Position numbers and translations under genes: made by a program. Shown piece by piece: positions 9,678 through 18,679 of a stretch of 64,000 nucleotides of DNA (position 1 is its first letter; each line of letters starts with the position of its first letter). This DNA is from Sarcina ventriculi (GTDB taxonomy: Bacteria > Bacillota > Clostridia > Clostridiales > Clostridiaceae). The stretch is taken from positions 310,001 to 374,000 of the forward strand of contig NZ_UAUL01000007.1 in the NCBI RefSeq assembly GCF_900456775.1. Reading direction: 5' to 3'. Under the pieces are notes generated by a model that worked only from the letters and a program-made list of their open reading frames with translations, did no database searches and was not told where the DNA came from.

Positions 9678-10478
9678 ATGAATAGACAAAAAATTTATGG
9701 ATTAATTATAAGCTCTGCTTTACTAATAGGAGCAATTGGTTTACCAACAACTGTAACCTACGCTCAAACATTACCAAATCACAATATTAATAGTACTATC
9801 ACAACAAATTCAAACTCAATAAAGACTGAAAACTTAACAATAAACTTTGGAAATATGTTTAATTGGAATGCGTATTTAACTAATGTTAATATAAATGTTA
9901 TTGTTAATGGAAAAACATATACTGAAAATTATGATTATAGTGGTTCTTTAACTATAAATAATGTTTTAGGAAATAATACTATTAAAATAGAGATACCTTA
10001 CTATAATACAATAACACTTAATACAAATAGCAATAATATAACTGTAAATCCTGTTGAAACACCTATGACTTTTGATGGGAATAAAGCTTTAGCTAATGCC
10101 GTTGCAAACGCTATTCAAGCAAGTCCTAATGAATTAACATATTATAATTTAGCTTCATATTGCTATGGTGTCGAAAATAATTACGGTGTTGCCCCTCTTG
10201 ATATTAATTTATCTGGACAACATTTAACTACCTTAAATGGAATACAACAATTAAAAGGATTTGATATAAATTCATTAAATTTATCATATAATAACTTAAC
10301 TGATATAAGTGCTCTAGACGGCTTAACTATAAACAACTTAGATTTAAGCCATAATAATATAACAAATATTGATTCACTTGCTAACGTATCTAATCTTCAA
10401 TCATTAAATATTAGTGCAAATAATGTCACTTCAACTAAAATATTATCTAATATTAATGGATTAAAAATTACTAAATAA
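9678..10478 (+). CDS. Secreted leucine-rich-repeat protein
   Basis: A 266-residue exported protein. The signal peptide is clear: positive N-terminus, a hydrophobic stretch IISSALLIGAIGL, and a likely cut after TYA (residue 29). Residues 40-115 form an Asn/Thr-rich beta-type region. From about residue 165 to the end there are four or five internalin-like repeats, for example LNLSYNNLTDISALDGL and LDLSHNNITNIDSLANV. No LPXTG anchor, transmembrane tail or choline-binding repeats, so it is probably released or loosely attached. Strong AGGAGG site. Function unknown; the repeats suggest protein or host binding. Confidence 0.85.
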   Translation: MNRQKIYGLIISSALLIGAIGLPTTVTYAQTLPNHNINSTITTNSNSIKTENLTINFGNMFNWNAYLTNVNINVIVNGKTYTENYDYSGSLTINNVLGNNTIKIEIPYYNTITLNTNSNNITVNPVETPMTFDGNKALANAVANAIQASPNELTYYNLASYCYGVENNYGVAPLDINLSGQHLTTLNGIQQLKGFDINSLNLSYNNLTDISALDGLTINNLDLSHNNITNIDSLANVSNLQSLNISANNVTSTKILSNINGLKITK

Positions 10479-10484
10479 TCATAA

Positions 10485-10531
10485 AAAACTTCTCTTATAT
10501 TAAATTTAATAAAAAGAAGTTTTTTACTTTT
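10485..10531 (+). terminator. Terminator of the LRR gene
   Basis: AAAAAACTTCT and AGAAGTTTTTT form a stem around an AT loop, ending in a T run, right after the stop codon. Confidence 0.8.
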
Positions 10532-10676
10532 ATTATTAATTTGTATATTTATACATAAATATTATTTTTTTTAAATTAATTCCTTTGAAACTATTGATTT
10601 TTTATATATTTATTTGTATAATTTACAAGTATTACTTAAATTTACTTTATATTTATACATGTAAGGGGGAAATTCT

Positions 10677-12044
10677 ATGTTGATTAAGGAGTTGACTAAC
10701 AAACAAAAAAATAATAATAGTAATCTATTAAAATTTATAATCCCTTCTCTTATAGGAGTTACATTATTTATGGTTCCCATTTACTATAATGGTGAACTTT
10801 CAATTCCAATTGCAGTTTGTTCAAATATTGTACAAGGCTTATTAGGTGATATATTGCCCCTTGTCCTTACAATTTTGATTTGTTTAGTTGGTGTAATTAC
10901 TGCAATTTACAAAATAACAAAACCTAAATTTATGATTAATAATAAAGTATGTAAAACACTTTTTGATATAAAACCTATATGGTTAATTGGAAGAATATTA
11001 GGCGCTTTATTTATTTTAATGTCTTATTTAAATATAGGATCAGGCTTTATATCTTCTGAAGATACAGGTGCATTTATACTTACAGGACTTTTACCTACAT
11101 TGTTTGTGGTATTTTTCTTTGCAGGATTATTCCTACCACTATTATTAAACTTTGGTCTTTTAGAGTTCTGTGGTTCTATGCTTACTAAAATAATGAGACC
11201 ATTATTTAAGCTTCCTGGAAGATCTTCAGTAGATTGTATAACATCTTGGCTTGGAGATGGAACAATTGGAGTATTGCTAACTTCAAAACAATATGAAGAA
11301 GGATTCTATTCCCAAAGAGAAGCTTGTGTAATTAGTACAACTTTCTCTGTTGTGTCAATTACATTTAGTTTTGTTATAATATCTCAAGTTGGTCTTAGCC
11401 ATATGTTCATACCATTTTATTTAACTGTTATGATTTCTGGAATTATCGCTGCTATAGTTTTACCTAGGACTTGGCCACTTAAATATATTCCTAATAAATA
11501 TCATAATGGAGTACAACCTAAAAGCACAGAAAAAATTCCAAATGGCTATACCCCATTTACCTTTGGTCTTGATTTAGCTATAAAAAAAGCATCCACTCAA
11601 AAGGGCATTAAAGCTTTTTTTAAAGAAGGATTTCTAAATGTTTTAGATATGTGGATTGGTGTTTTACCAATAGTTATGGCTATGGGAACTATCGCATTAG
11701 GACTTGCAGAATATACACCAATATTCCAATGGCTTGGAGCACCGTTTATTCCACTACTTAAACTTTTAGGAATACCAGAAGCTCAGGCGGCTTCGCAAAC
11801 AGTTATAGTTGGCTTTGCTGATATGTTTTTACCATCAGTTATGGCTACAAAAATATCATCAGATATGACAAGATTTATAATAGCTTGCGTTTCAGTGACA
11901 CAACTTATATACCTTTCAGAAGTTGGAAGTGTAATTTTAGGTTCTAAAATACCTTTGAAACTTAAAGATTTGTTTATAATATTTTTAATGAGAACATTGA
12001 TAACATTGCCTATAATAACTCTTATTGCTCATATATTATTTTAA
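10677..12044 (+). CDS. YjiH-family multispanning membrane protein
   Basis: A 455-residue protein with about ten hydrophobic segments, recognised as YjiH-like with a nucleoside-recognition (Gate) type domain. Examples are GRSSVDCITSWLGDGTIGVLLTSKQY around residue 180 and the C-terminal GVLPIVMAMGTIALGLAEYTP block. These proteins are inner-membrane transport-like proteins whose substrate is not established. Good AAGGGGG site 8 nt before the ATG. It stands alone between two terminators, inside the pair of hcp genes. Confidence 0.75.
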   Translation: MLIKELTNKQKNNNSNLLKFIIPSLIGVTLFMVPIYYNGELSIPIAVCSNIVQGLLGDILPLVLTILICLVGVITAIYKITKPKFMINNKVCKTLFDIKPIWLIGRILGALFILMSYLNIGSGFISSEDTGAFILTGLLPTLFVVFFFAGLFLPLLLNFGLLEFCGSMLTKIMRPLFKLPGRSSVDCITSWLGDGTIGVLLTSKQYEEGFYSQREACVISTTFSVVSITFSFVIISQVGLSHMFIPFYLTVMISGIIAAIVLPRTWPLKYIPNKYHNGVQPKSTEKIPNGYTPFTFGLDLAIKKASTQKGIKAFFKEGFLNVLDMWIGVLPIVMAMGTIALGLAEYTPIFQWLGAPFIPLLKLLGIPEAQAASQTVIVGFADMFLPSVMATKISSDMTRFIIACVSVTQLIYLSEVGSVILGSKIPLKLKDLFIIFLMRTLITLPIITLIAHILF

Positions 12045-12088
12045 AAATAATTTACTAGAATAACGTTAATTAAATAAAATATTGCAAT

Positions 12089-12125
12089 AAAAAACTCCTA
12101 AAACCTTCATATTAGGAGTTTTTTT
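12089..12125 (+). terminator. Terminator of the YjiH-family gene
   Basis: AAAAACTCCTA and TAGGAGTTTTT form an 11-bp stem with a T run. Confidence 0.85.
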
Positions 12126-12188
12126 GTTTAAAAAAATTATATAATATTCACATATTATCTCAAATTGAAAATGTTATCTAAAATGTAG

Positions 12189-12247
12189 TTGCAATTATAT
12201 TTATTTAATTATATTATATAAACATAGCATTTTTAGAAATAAAATGC
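12189..12247 (+). promoter_or_regulatory. Predicted promoter and hairpin upstream of second hcp
   Basis: TTGCAA (12189-12194), a 17-bp spacer and TATTAT (12212-12217) make a good sigma-A promoter. An inverted repeat GCATTTT-tagaaat-AAAATGC follows at about 12227-12247, close to the predicted start site. The GTAAC-N4-GTTAC palindrome found upstream of the other hcp is not present here, so the two copies appear to be regulated differently. Confidence 0.5.
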
Positions 12248-12288
12248 CATATTTTAATCAAATACTCATAAATGAGGAGGTTTTTACT

Positions 12289-13932
12289 TTGGAAAATTCA
12301 ATGTTTTGTTATCAATGTGAACAAACTGCAGGTGGAAAAGGCTGTACTAAAGTCGGAGTTTGTGGAAAAACTGCTGAAATAGCAAATTTACAAGATTTAT
12401 TAATATATCAATTAAAAGGTATAGCTTGCTATGGAAAAAATATATTAGATCAAGGAAAAAAGGTTGATGAATCTGTTTCTAAATTCATAGAAGATTGCCT
12501 TTTTACAACATTAACTAATGTTAATTTTGATAGCGCTGTCCATATAGAATTGCTTAAAGAATCTCAAAAAATAAAAGAAAATTTAAGAAAACAAGCAAAT
12601 TGTGAAATACATAGAGATGCTGCTTTATATAACTTAAGCAATGATAAGGAATCTATGTTAAAAGACTCTGTAAAAGCTGGAATAATGTATGATGATAAAT
12701 TAAATGAAGATATTCGTTCTTTAAGAAGCACAATATTATATGGATTAAAAGGAATTAGTGCTTACGGGCATCAAGCTAGATATATAAAATACAGAAGTGA
12801 ATCAGTTGATGAATTTTATATAACAGCATTAGAAGCTTTAACTGATGATAGCTTAACACTTCAAGATTTAATAGACTTATCTATGAAAGCTGGTACTGCT
12901 AGTGTTGAAATAATGAAAGTTTTAGATGAAGCAAATACAACTACATATAAAAATCCTTCACCTCAACAAGTAAATGTAAATAGAAGGAAAGGACCTTTCA
13001 TAGTAATATCAGGTCATGACTTAAGAGACTTAGAACAATTATTACAACAAACAGAAGGCAAAGGAGTAAACATATACACTCATGGTGAAATGCTTCCTGC
13101 ACATGGATATCCAAGCCTTAAAAAGTATAGTCATTTAGTAGGTAACTTTGGTACTGCTTGGCAAAATCAACAAAAGGAATTTGACGGAATTCCAGGATGT
13201 ATTCTTATGACTACTAACTGTCTTATGAAACCAAAAGATAGTTATAAAGATAGAATTTTTACAACTAATGTAGTTGGTTGGGAAGGACTAAAATACGTAC
13301 CAGTAAAAGAAGATGGAACAAAAGACTTCTCAGAAATTATAAATAAAGCATTAGAACTTGGTGGATTTACAGAAGATGAAGAAGTAAAAGAAATAACTGT
13401 AGGATTCGGTCATAATGCAGTACTATCTCATGCTAATGAAATAATAGAAGCAGTAAAAGGTGGTAAACTAAGACATATTTACGTAATGGGTGGCTGTGAT
13501 GGAATAAAACCAGCAAGAAAATACTATACAGAATTCGCTCAAAACGTACCAAAAGACTGTATAATTCTTACTCTAGCTTGTGGAAAATATAGATTTAATA
13601 AATTAGACTTTGGTACATTAGAAGGTCTTCCAAGATTATTAGATGTTGGACAATGTAATGACGTTTACTCAGCTGTAAAAATAGCTTTATCTCTAGCTGA
13701 TGCATTTAATACTGATGTAAATTCACTTCCATTATCAATAATCTTATCATGGTATGAACAAAAAGCAGTAGCTGATCTTTTAGCTCTTCTTTCACTAGGA
13801 GTTAAAGGAATCCATATAGGACCATCACTTCCTGCATTTATATCATCTAATGTGTTACAATATCTAGTTGATAACTTTGATATAAAACCAATAAGTACAC
13901 CTGAAAAAGATTTAGAAGAAACATTAAACTAA
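12289..13932 (+). CDS. hcp: Hydroxylamine reductase (hybrid-cluster protein), second copy
   Basis: A 547-residue paralog of the gene at 7644 on the opposite strand, with the same CYQCEQTAG...GVCGK cluster ligands, GHDLRDLEQLL, TTNCLMKPK, LACGKYRFNKLDFG and DVGQCNDVYS. Conservation is strong around the cluster ligands but much weaker in residues 70-200, so this is an old duplication or a separately acquired copy. I chose the TTG start at 12289: GAGGAGG lies 8 nt upstream, while the ATG at 12301 is too far away. Role as for the first copy; the two may be tuned to different signals. Confidence 0.93.
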   Translation: MENSMFCYQCEQTAGGKGCTKVGVCGKTAEIANLQDLLIYQLKGIACYGKNILDQGKKVDESVSKFIEDCLFTTLTNVNFDSAVHIELLKESQKIKENLRKQANCEIHRDAALYNLSNDKESMLKDSVKAGIMYDDKLNEDIRSLRSTILYGLKGISAYGHQARYIKYRSESVDEFYITALEALTDDSLTLQDLIDLSMKAGTASVEIMKVLDEANTTTYKNPSPQQVNVNRRKGPFIVISGHDLRDLEQLLQQTEGKGVNIYTHGEMLPAHGYPSLKKYSHLVGNFGTAWQNQQKEFDGIPGCILMTTNCLMKPKDSYKDRIFTTNVVGWEGLKYVPVKEDGTKDFSEIINKALELGGFTEDEEVKEITVGFGHNAVLSHANEIIEAVKGGKLRHIYVMGGCDGIKPARKYYTEFAQNVPKDCIILTLACGKYRFNKLDFGTLEGLPRLLDVGQCNDVYSAVKIALSLADAFNTDVNSLPLSIILSWYEQKAVADLLALLSLGVKGIHIGPSLPAFISSNVLQYLVDNFDIKPISTPEKDLEETLN

Positions 13933-13983
13933 CAAAAATTAAAACCATATATAGTATAAAAATATAAATATATATGTTTTTTT

Positions 13984-14014
13984 AACTCTATGTTAAAAAA
14001 TTTAACATAGAGTT
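13984..14014. terminator. Bidirectional terminator between hcp and metA
   Basis: AACTCTATGTTAAA and TTTAACATAGAGTT form a perfect 14-bp stem with T runs on both sides. Confidence 0.9.
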
Positions 14015-14023
14015 TTTTAAATT

Positions 14024-14899
14024 TTATTTACCATTGTCTTTACTTATAATTTTAATCCAATTACTATAAATTTTAATAGCATCTTCTCGCCAACTAAAAT
14101 CTATATCACTTTCTATGGAGTTGTTTTTAAAATAATACTTTGGAATATTAATTTTTAATCCTTTATTCAAATCTCTTAAATACTCTTTCTTTAACGTATC
14201 TTTATCATACTCTAAATGTCCTAAAATATAATAATCATTAAAGTTTCCCTTTAAAATATGTTCTTCATTTTCCTCTGTTATAGCCAAAAGTTCTAAACTA
14301 TTGCTATTTTCTATATCTTGTCTATTCAAAGATGTGTACCTTGAATGAGGTGATTTAAAAGAATTATAAACATCTTTTAAAATATCATCTCTCTTTATAA
14401 TCTTGTGTCTAAATACTCCAAATATTTTACTTTCCTTTAACTCTTTTCTTACGCCATAGAAATGATTCAAAGCAACTTGTGCCCCCCAACATATATAAAG
14501 CGAGTATTTTTTATTCTTTCTTATATAATCTAATATAGCATTTAATTCATCTATATAAGAAACATCTCTAAATTCTATTTTCTCTAATGGGGCTCCCGTT
14601 ATTATAATCCCATCAAGCTTTTGTTTAATCTCATCGAAATCCTCATAATTTAATTGCATATATCTATAATTTTCATGTTCTGACTTATAAGTATTTATTT
14701 TTATAAAATGAATATTCAAATCCTCATCACAGTTATTTAAAAGTTTTACTATTTGAGCTTCTGTTTCACTTTTTTTAGGCATTAAATTAACTATTCCAAT
14801 ATGCTTTGCCCCATGTTTACATCCATTAAAATTTATACTTATATTTTCATCTTTTAATATCTCTATTGCTTGAAATTTTTTTGAAATATAAATGGTCAT
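14024..14899 (-). CDS. metA: Homoserine O-acetyltransferase (HTS family)
   Basis: A 291-residue MetA-family enzyme that acylates homoserine for methionine synthesis. Catalytic Cys137 sits in YICWGAQVALN, and the His228/Glu230 pair in GHLEYD. The residue after TGAPL is Glu106, the position that in characterised members separates acetyl-CoA users (Glu) from succinyl-CoA users (Gly, as in E. coli MetA). The sequence therefore predicts O-acetylhomoserine, despite the common annotation as a succinyltransferase. It begins 2 nt after the metY stop and is co-transcribed with it behind a SAM riboswitch. Confidence 0.88.
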   Translation of the reverse strand: MTIYISKKFQAIEILKDENISINFNGCKHGAKHIGIVNLMPKKSETEAQIVKLLNNCDEDLNIHFIKINTYKSEHENYRYMQLNYEDFDEIKQKLDGIIITGAPLEKIEFRDVSYIDELNAILDYIRKNKKYSLYICWGAQVALNHFYGVRKELKESKIFGVFRHKIIKRDDILKDVYNSFKSPHSRYTSLNRQDIENSNSLELLAITEENEEHILKGNFNDYYILGHLEYDKDTLKKEYLRDLNKGLKINIPKYYFKNNSIESDIDFSWREDAIKIYSNWIKIISKDNGK

Positions 14900-14900
14900 T

Positions 14901-16187
14901 TTAATATCCTACCTTATTTAAGGCTTGCTCAAAATCACATATTATATCATCTATATTTTCAATTCCTACCGAAACCCTAACTAAATCTTCTGATACACCT
15001 GAAATTTTAAGTTCTTCCTTTGATAATTGCCTATGTGTTGTACTAGCTGGATGTATTAAAGTTGTTCTAACATCTCCTAAATGAACAACCAAAGGAATTA
15101 ATTTTAAACTACCTATAAGTTTTCTAGCAGATTTTACTCCTCCTTTTACACCAAATGTTAATATACCAGATGCTCCTTTTGGTAAATACTCTTTAGCTAT
15201 CTTATAATCTTTATTACATTCTAAAAGAGGGTAATTAACCCATTCTACATTCTTATGAGTTTGTAAAAATTTAGCTAAGGCTAGAGCATTTTTACTATGT
15301 CTATCCATTCTTAAATGCAATGTTTCTAATCCTAGGTTAGTTAAAAAGGCATTATTAGGACTAATTGCATTCCCTAAATCTCTAAGAAGCGTTACCCTAA
15401 GCTTAACTATATACGCTGAATTTTTAAAAGTTTCCACATATTTTAACCCATGATAACTTGGATCTGGTTCTGTAAGCTCATTAAATTTTCCATTTTCCCA
15501 ATCAAAATTACCTCCATCAATAATCACACCACCTAACGCTACCGAATGACCATCTATATATTTACTTGTAGAATGAACAACAATATTAGCTCCATATTTA
15601 AATGGATTAAACAGATACGGCGTTGCTGTTGTATTATCTATAATTAAAGGAATATTAGATATCTTTGCAACCTTTGAAAATTTTTCAAAATCAAATATAT
15701 TAAGGCTAGGATTTCCTATGGTTTCACCAAATATAAGCTTAGTATTATCTTGAATTTTACTTAAAATTTCATCTTCACTATCATAAGGATCAACAAATGT
15801 TGTTTCTATTCCAAAATTCCTTAATGTTACATTAAATAGATTAAAAGTTCCACCATAAACACTAGAAACTGAAACTACATGATCACCACTTTTACAAATA
15901 TTCAAAACGGCTAATAGCACTGCTGACTGACCTGATGATACACAAACTGCACCAACTCCATCTTCAAGAGCTGTTAATTTTTCTTCTAGTGCAGCCACGG
16001 TTGGATTGCTTATTCTAGAATATATATGCCCATTTTCTTTTAAATCAAAAAGATTAGCCACCTGCTCTGCACTATCAAATCTATAAGATGTGCTTTGAAC
16101 TATTGGTAACGTAACTGAATTTAACGTTTCACCATTATATCCACCTTTTATACATAATGTTTCTTTTTGCAAATTTTCTTTATTCAT
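14901..16187 (-). CDS. metY: O-acetylhomoserine sulfhydrylase (aminocarboxypropyltransferase)
   Basis: A 428-residue PLP enzyme of the Cys/Met metabolism family that makes homocysteine from O-acetylhomoserine and sulfide. The PLP lysine is in HSTSKYIDGHS (about residue 205). The sequence LGDVRTTLIHPASTTHRQL is typical of MetY, and the length exceeds the 380 residues of cystathionine enzymes. Start chosen at the ATG with AAGGGGG 7 nt upstream; the longer frame has no site. The MetA Glu106 signature fits this substrate. Controlled by the S-box at 16349-16461. Confidence 0.92.
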   Translation of the reverse strand: MNKENLQKETLCIKGGYNGETLNSVTLPIVQSTSYRFDSAEQVANLFDLKENGHIYSRISNPTVAALEEKLTALEDGVGAVCVSSGQSAVLLAVLNICKSGDHVVSVSSVYGGTFNLFNVTLRNFGIETTFVDPYDSEDEILSKIQDNTKLIFGETIGNPSLNIFDFEKFSKVAKISNIPLIIDNTTATPYLFNPFKYGANIVVHSTSKYIDGHSVALGGVIIDGGNFDWENGKFNELTEPDPSYHGLKYVETFKNSAYIVKLRVTLLRDLGNAISPNNAFLTNLGLETLHLRMDRHSKNALALAKFLQTHKNVEWVNYPLLECNKDYKIAKEYLPKGASGILTFGVKGGVKSARKLIGSLKLIPLVVHLGDVRTTLIHPASTTHRQLSKEELKISGVSEDLVRVSVGIENIDDIICDFEQALNKVGY

Positions 16188-16282
16188 TATTAATTCCCCC
16201 TTAATACTACATTTTTTAGCAATAATCAATAATAATTAACTTATACATGATAAATAAAATTTTATTTTTCTATAAAATAAAA

Positions 16283-16320
16283 AACTATTTCTATATCTAA
16301 AAAGATAAAGAAATAGTTTA
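16283..16320 (-). terminator. Expression-platform terminator of the metY S-box
   Basis: AAACTATTTC/GAAATAGTTT stem followed on the minus strand by a T run. It lies between the aptamer and the metY ribosome-binding site, as expected of a transcriptional OFF switch. Confidence 0.8.
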
Positions 16321-16348
16321 GTTACTAAATTAATGTACTCATAAACTA

Positions 16349-16461
16349 CTTTTATCTCTCAAAAAAATAAATTCTTGCAGGATTTAGCACAATTCCAATA
16401 TGATTATTGGCTGTTGCTAGGCTTCATAGGGCCAGTCCCTCCACCATTCTTGATAAAAGAT
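16349..16461 (-). promoter_or_regulatory. SAM-I riboswitch (S-box) upstream of metY-metA
   Basis: Read on the minus strand it shows the S-box core in order: TTATCAAGA, then GGTGGAGGGACTGGCCC, GAAGCC.AGCAACAGCC, GGAATTGTGCTAAATCCTGC and the closing GAGAGATAAAAG that pairs back to form P1. SAM binding should favour the downstream terminator and shut off metY-metA. Upstream sequence to 16594 is AT-rich with no gene. Confidence 0.95.
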
Positions 16462-16594
16462 TTTTTATTTATTTTTTAATTATATTTTTATAATATTTAA
16501 TATTTATTTTATTTGTTACAACTTCTTAATATAATTTATAATAATATTTAAAGTAAAATATTCCTATTTATAAAAACTTTAATAATATTTTAAT

Positions 16595-18028
16595 CTAACT
16601 AACCTTAGCTTCTACATTATTTGAAGTTGCTTTAATCTTTCTTCCTTTAAACACATAATAAATTATAAAAGGCAACACCATAGTTACTGCAAAACAAACA
16701 ATTAATATTGTTGTATACTCTCCTATACTACCACTTTGAAGACCAGATGGTGGCAAGAAAGATATTATAAAGGCTATTACTGAAAATATTAAACCTATTA
16801 TAGCTAAAATAAGTTTTACTACTATTCCCCCAGGTATTTCGTAAGCTCTCTTTAAATTTCTTTTCTTAAGTACAAGATTAATATATGCTAAGAAAAATAG
16901 AAAATATGCAGCAAGATAAACAATAACTGTTAATGTCATTGCCATAAAAAATGAAACATTAGAGCTTCCGCCTCCAAAAGTTAAAACTATTGCCCACATT
17001 GTAACAACAATTCCTTGAATTATTAAAAGTTTTGGTGCTACATCATTTTTATTTCTTTTAGCTAACCCCTTAGGAAATATTCCATATTCACCTGCAACAG
17101 AAAGTCCTCTAGTTGGTCCTACAATCCAAGAACTAACCTCTGCAATAGAACCAATCGCTAAGAAAATTATTATAATATCCACAAGCCATGAAAAATGCCC
17201 AAAGTGATTAATAAGTAGTGCGAAAGTTTGAAATACTCCTTCATTTAAGCTAAGAACTGATTTAGGGACAACTGCCCCTACTGATATAGCTCCTATTGTA
17301 TTTAAAATTATTGCTAAAAATAATAAAATAATTACTGCTATTGGGTAATCTCTTTTTGGATTTTTCATATCATTTACATGAGTTGCTGAAACTTCAACCG
17401 CCATATAAGATAACATAAATGACACTAATACAACCAATGAATTTATATTTGTAAAATTAGGTAAAAATGTCTTTGCACTTATGTCTATATCAATTGGATT
17501 TCCTGAAAATATGTACACTGCTGATAAAATAAATAAAATAAATGCTGGTATTAAAACACCACCTATAAATCCAATTCTAGCTATTTTAGCTGTATTTCTT
17601 ATTCCACTTAATTGAATAAAAGTTACAGCCCAGAAAATTATAATTACTGCTAAAAATTTAAGTGTTGGATCTGAATTTAACGCTGTCCATCCAGTTACAT
17701 ATGCTATTGCACCTACAACATAATATATCATTGTTACTGCACCTATTGTAAAAACAACAAACTGAAAAAATATGTGAGCAAATCCCCATTTTTCACCTAA
17801 AGTATTTTTAGTCCAAGTAAAAACTCCACCCTCACTCCATCCTTCAACAGTTGCCATCTCTGCTGCGCACAATACAACTGGTAAAAACCATAAAAATCCT
17901 CCAGCTAATAAATAAAACACAGCACTAAAGCCTGATGTTGCAAAGGTTGGATATTCATACAACTCTACAAGGATTGAACCTGTTATAAACAAAAATCCAA
18001 ACATTGAAAGCTTCTTTTTATTCTCCAA
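16595..18028 (-). CDS. APC-superfamily amino acid permease under SAM control
   Basis: A 477-residue permease with about twelve hydrophobic segments. The N-terminus has a degenerate APC motif (ITGSILVELYEYPTFATSGFSAVFY), followed by LPVVLCAAEMATVEGWSEGGVFTW and EVSSWIVGPTRGL. It resembles the glutamate:GABA antiporter branch. I start at TTG (18028) because GAGGAGG lies 8 nt upstream; the longer ATG start would place that site inside the gene. An S-box precedes it, so its cargo is probably methionine or a related sulfur compound, not glutamate. That is inference from regulation. Confidence 0.85.
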   Translation of the reverse strand: MENKKKLSMFGFLFITGSILVELYEYPTFATSGFSAVFYLLAGGFLWFLPVVLCAAEMATVEGWSEGGVFTWTKNTLGEKWGFAHIFFQFVVFTIGAVTMIYYVVGAIAYVTGWTALNSDPTLKFLAVIIIFWAVTFIQLSGIRNTAKIARIGFIGGVLIPAFILFILSAVYIFSGNPIDIDISAKTFLPNFTNINSLVVLVSFMLSYMAVEVSATHVNDMKNPKRDYPIAVIILLFLAIILNTIGAISVGAVVPKSVLSLNEGVFQTFALLINHFGHFSWLVDIIIIFLAIGSIAEVSSWIVGPTRGLSVAGEYGIFPKGLAKRNKNDVAPKLLIIQGIVVTMWAIVLTFGGGSSNVSFFMAMTLTVIVYLAAYFLFFLAYINLVLKKRNLKRAYEIPGGIVVKLILAIIGLIFSVIAFIISFLPPSGLQSGSIGEYTTILIVCFAVTMVLPFIIYYVFKGRKIKATSNNVEAKVS

Positions 18029-18127
18029 ACAAAAAACCTCCTCTTTCATTAACTTTCAAATCTAATTTTTAGAACAATCCATTGTTTAAAATATATAATT
18101 CAAAACATATTTTTTTCTAAAGCAAAA

Positions 18128-18163
18128 AAACTACTTCTTTGCAAGACGACAAAGAAATAGTTT
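18128..18163 (-). terminator. Expression-platform terminator of the permease S-box
   Basis: AAACTATTTCTTT and AAAGAAGTAGTTT (minus strand) pair with a T run after them, between the aptamer and the permease gene. The stem is nearly the same as in the metY leader. Confidence 0.8.
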
Positions 18164-18204
18164 CTATCTTAACTAAAAATTATTAACTAATTTAACTAAA
18201 TTCT

Positions 18205-18318
18205 CTCTCATCTCTCAAGAAAATACATTCTTGCAGGATTTAGCACAATTCCAATACGATTTATTGGCTGTTGCTAGGTTTCACAGGGCCAGTCCCTCCA
18301 CCGTTCTTGATAAAAGAC
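18205..18318 (-). promoter_or_regulatory. SAM-I riboswitch (S-box) upstream of the permease
   Basis: A near copy of the metY aptamer: on the minus strand GGTGGAGGGACTGGCCC, CAACAGCC, TGTGCTAAATCCTGCAAG and GAGAGAT all recur with few changes. Two such similar aptamers 1.9 kb apart imply a local duplication of the leader or strong constraint. Confidence 0.95.
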
Positions 18319-18387
18319 TTATTCATTAATATTTAATTTTAAATTTATTATACTCTTTATAATAAATTTCTTCAACCATAAAAAACA

Positions 18388-18615
18388 TTAAAATATTTCT
18401 AAAAACTCATTATATGTTTCTTTAACTCTCCAATAATCATTGTTATTCTCTAAAATTAATGTATAATCAGTACCATTATATATATATTGAACAATTAAGT
18501 TATCGTTAGCATTACCTCTCATACCTGTATTATTTTTTTTATTAATAGAAACAATATTAGCATTTAAAGGTAAAAAATTTATAGCTATATTTAAAAGTGA
18601 GACATCTGAACACAT
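18388..18615 (-). CDS. Small hypothetical protein
   Basis: A 75-residue protein I do not recognise. The sequence is mixed alpha/beta with a C-terminal half rich in aromatic and acidic residues (VQYIYNGTDYTLILEN, DYWRVKETYNEF). There is no signal peptide or membrane segment. The ATG has a good AAGGTGAT site 6 nt upstream, which supports real translation. No terminator of its own was found before the S-box that follows. Confidence 0.55.
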   Translation of the reverse strand: MCSDVSLLNIAINFLPLNANIVSINKKNNTGMRGNANDNLIVQYIYNGTDYTLILENNNDYWRVKETYNEFLEIF

Positions 18616-18679
18616 AATATCACCTTATATAATAATTATCACATAAATATAATATTAAGGTTTAAAATGTTTAGTTCCT

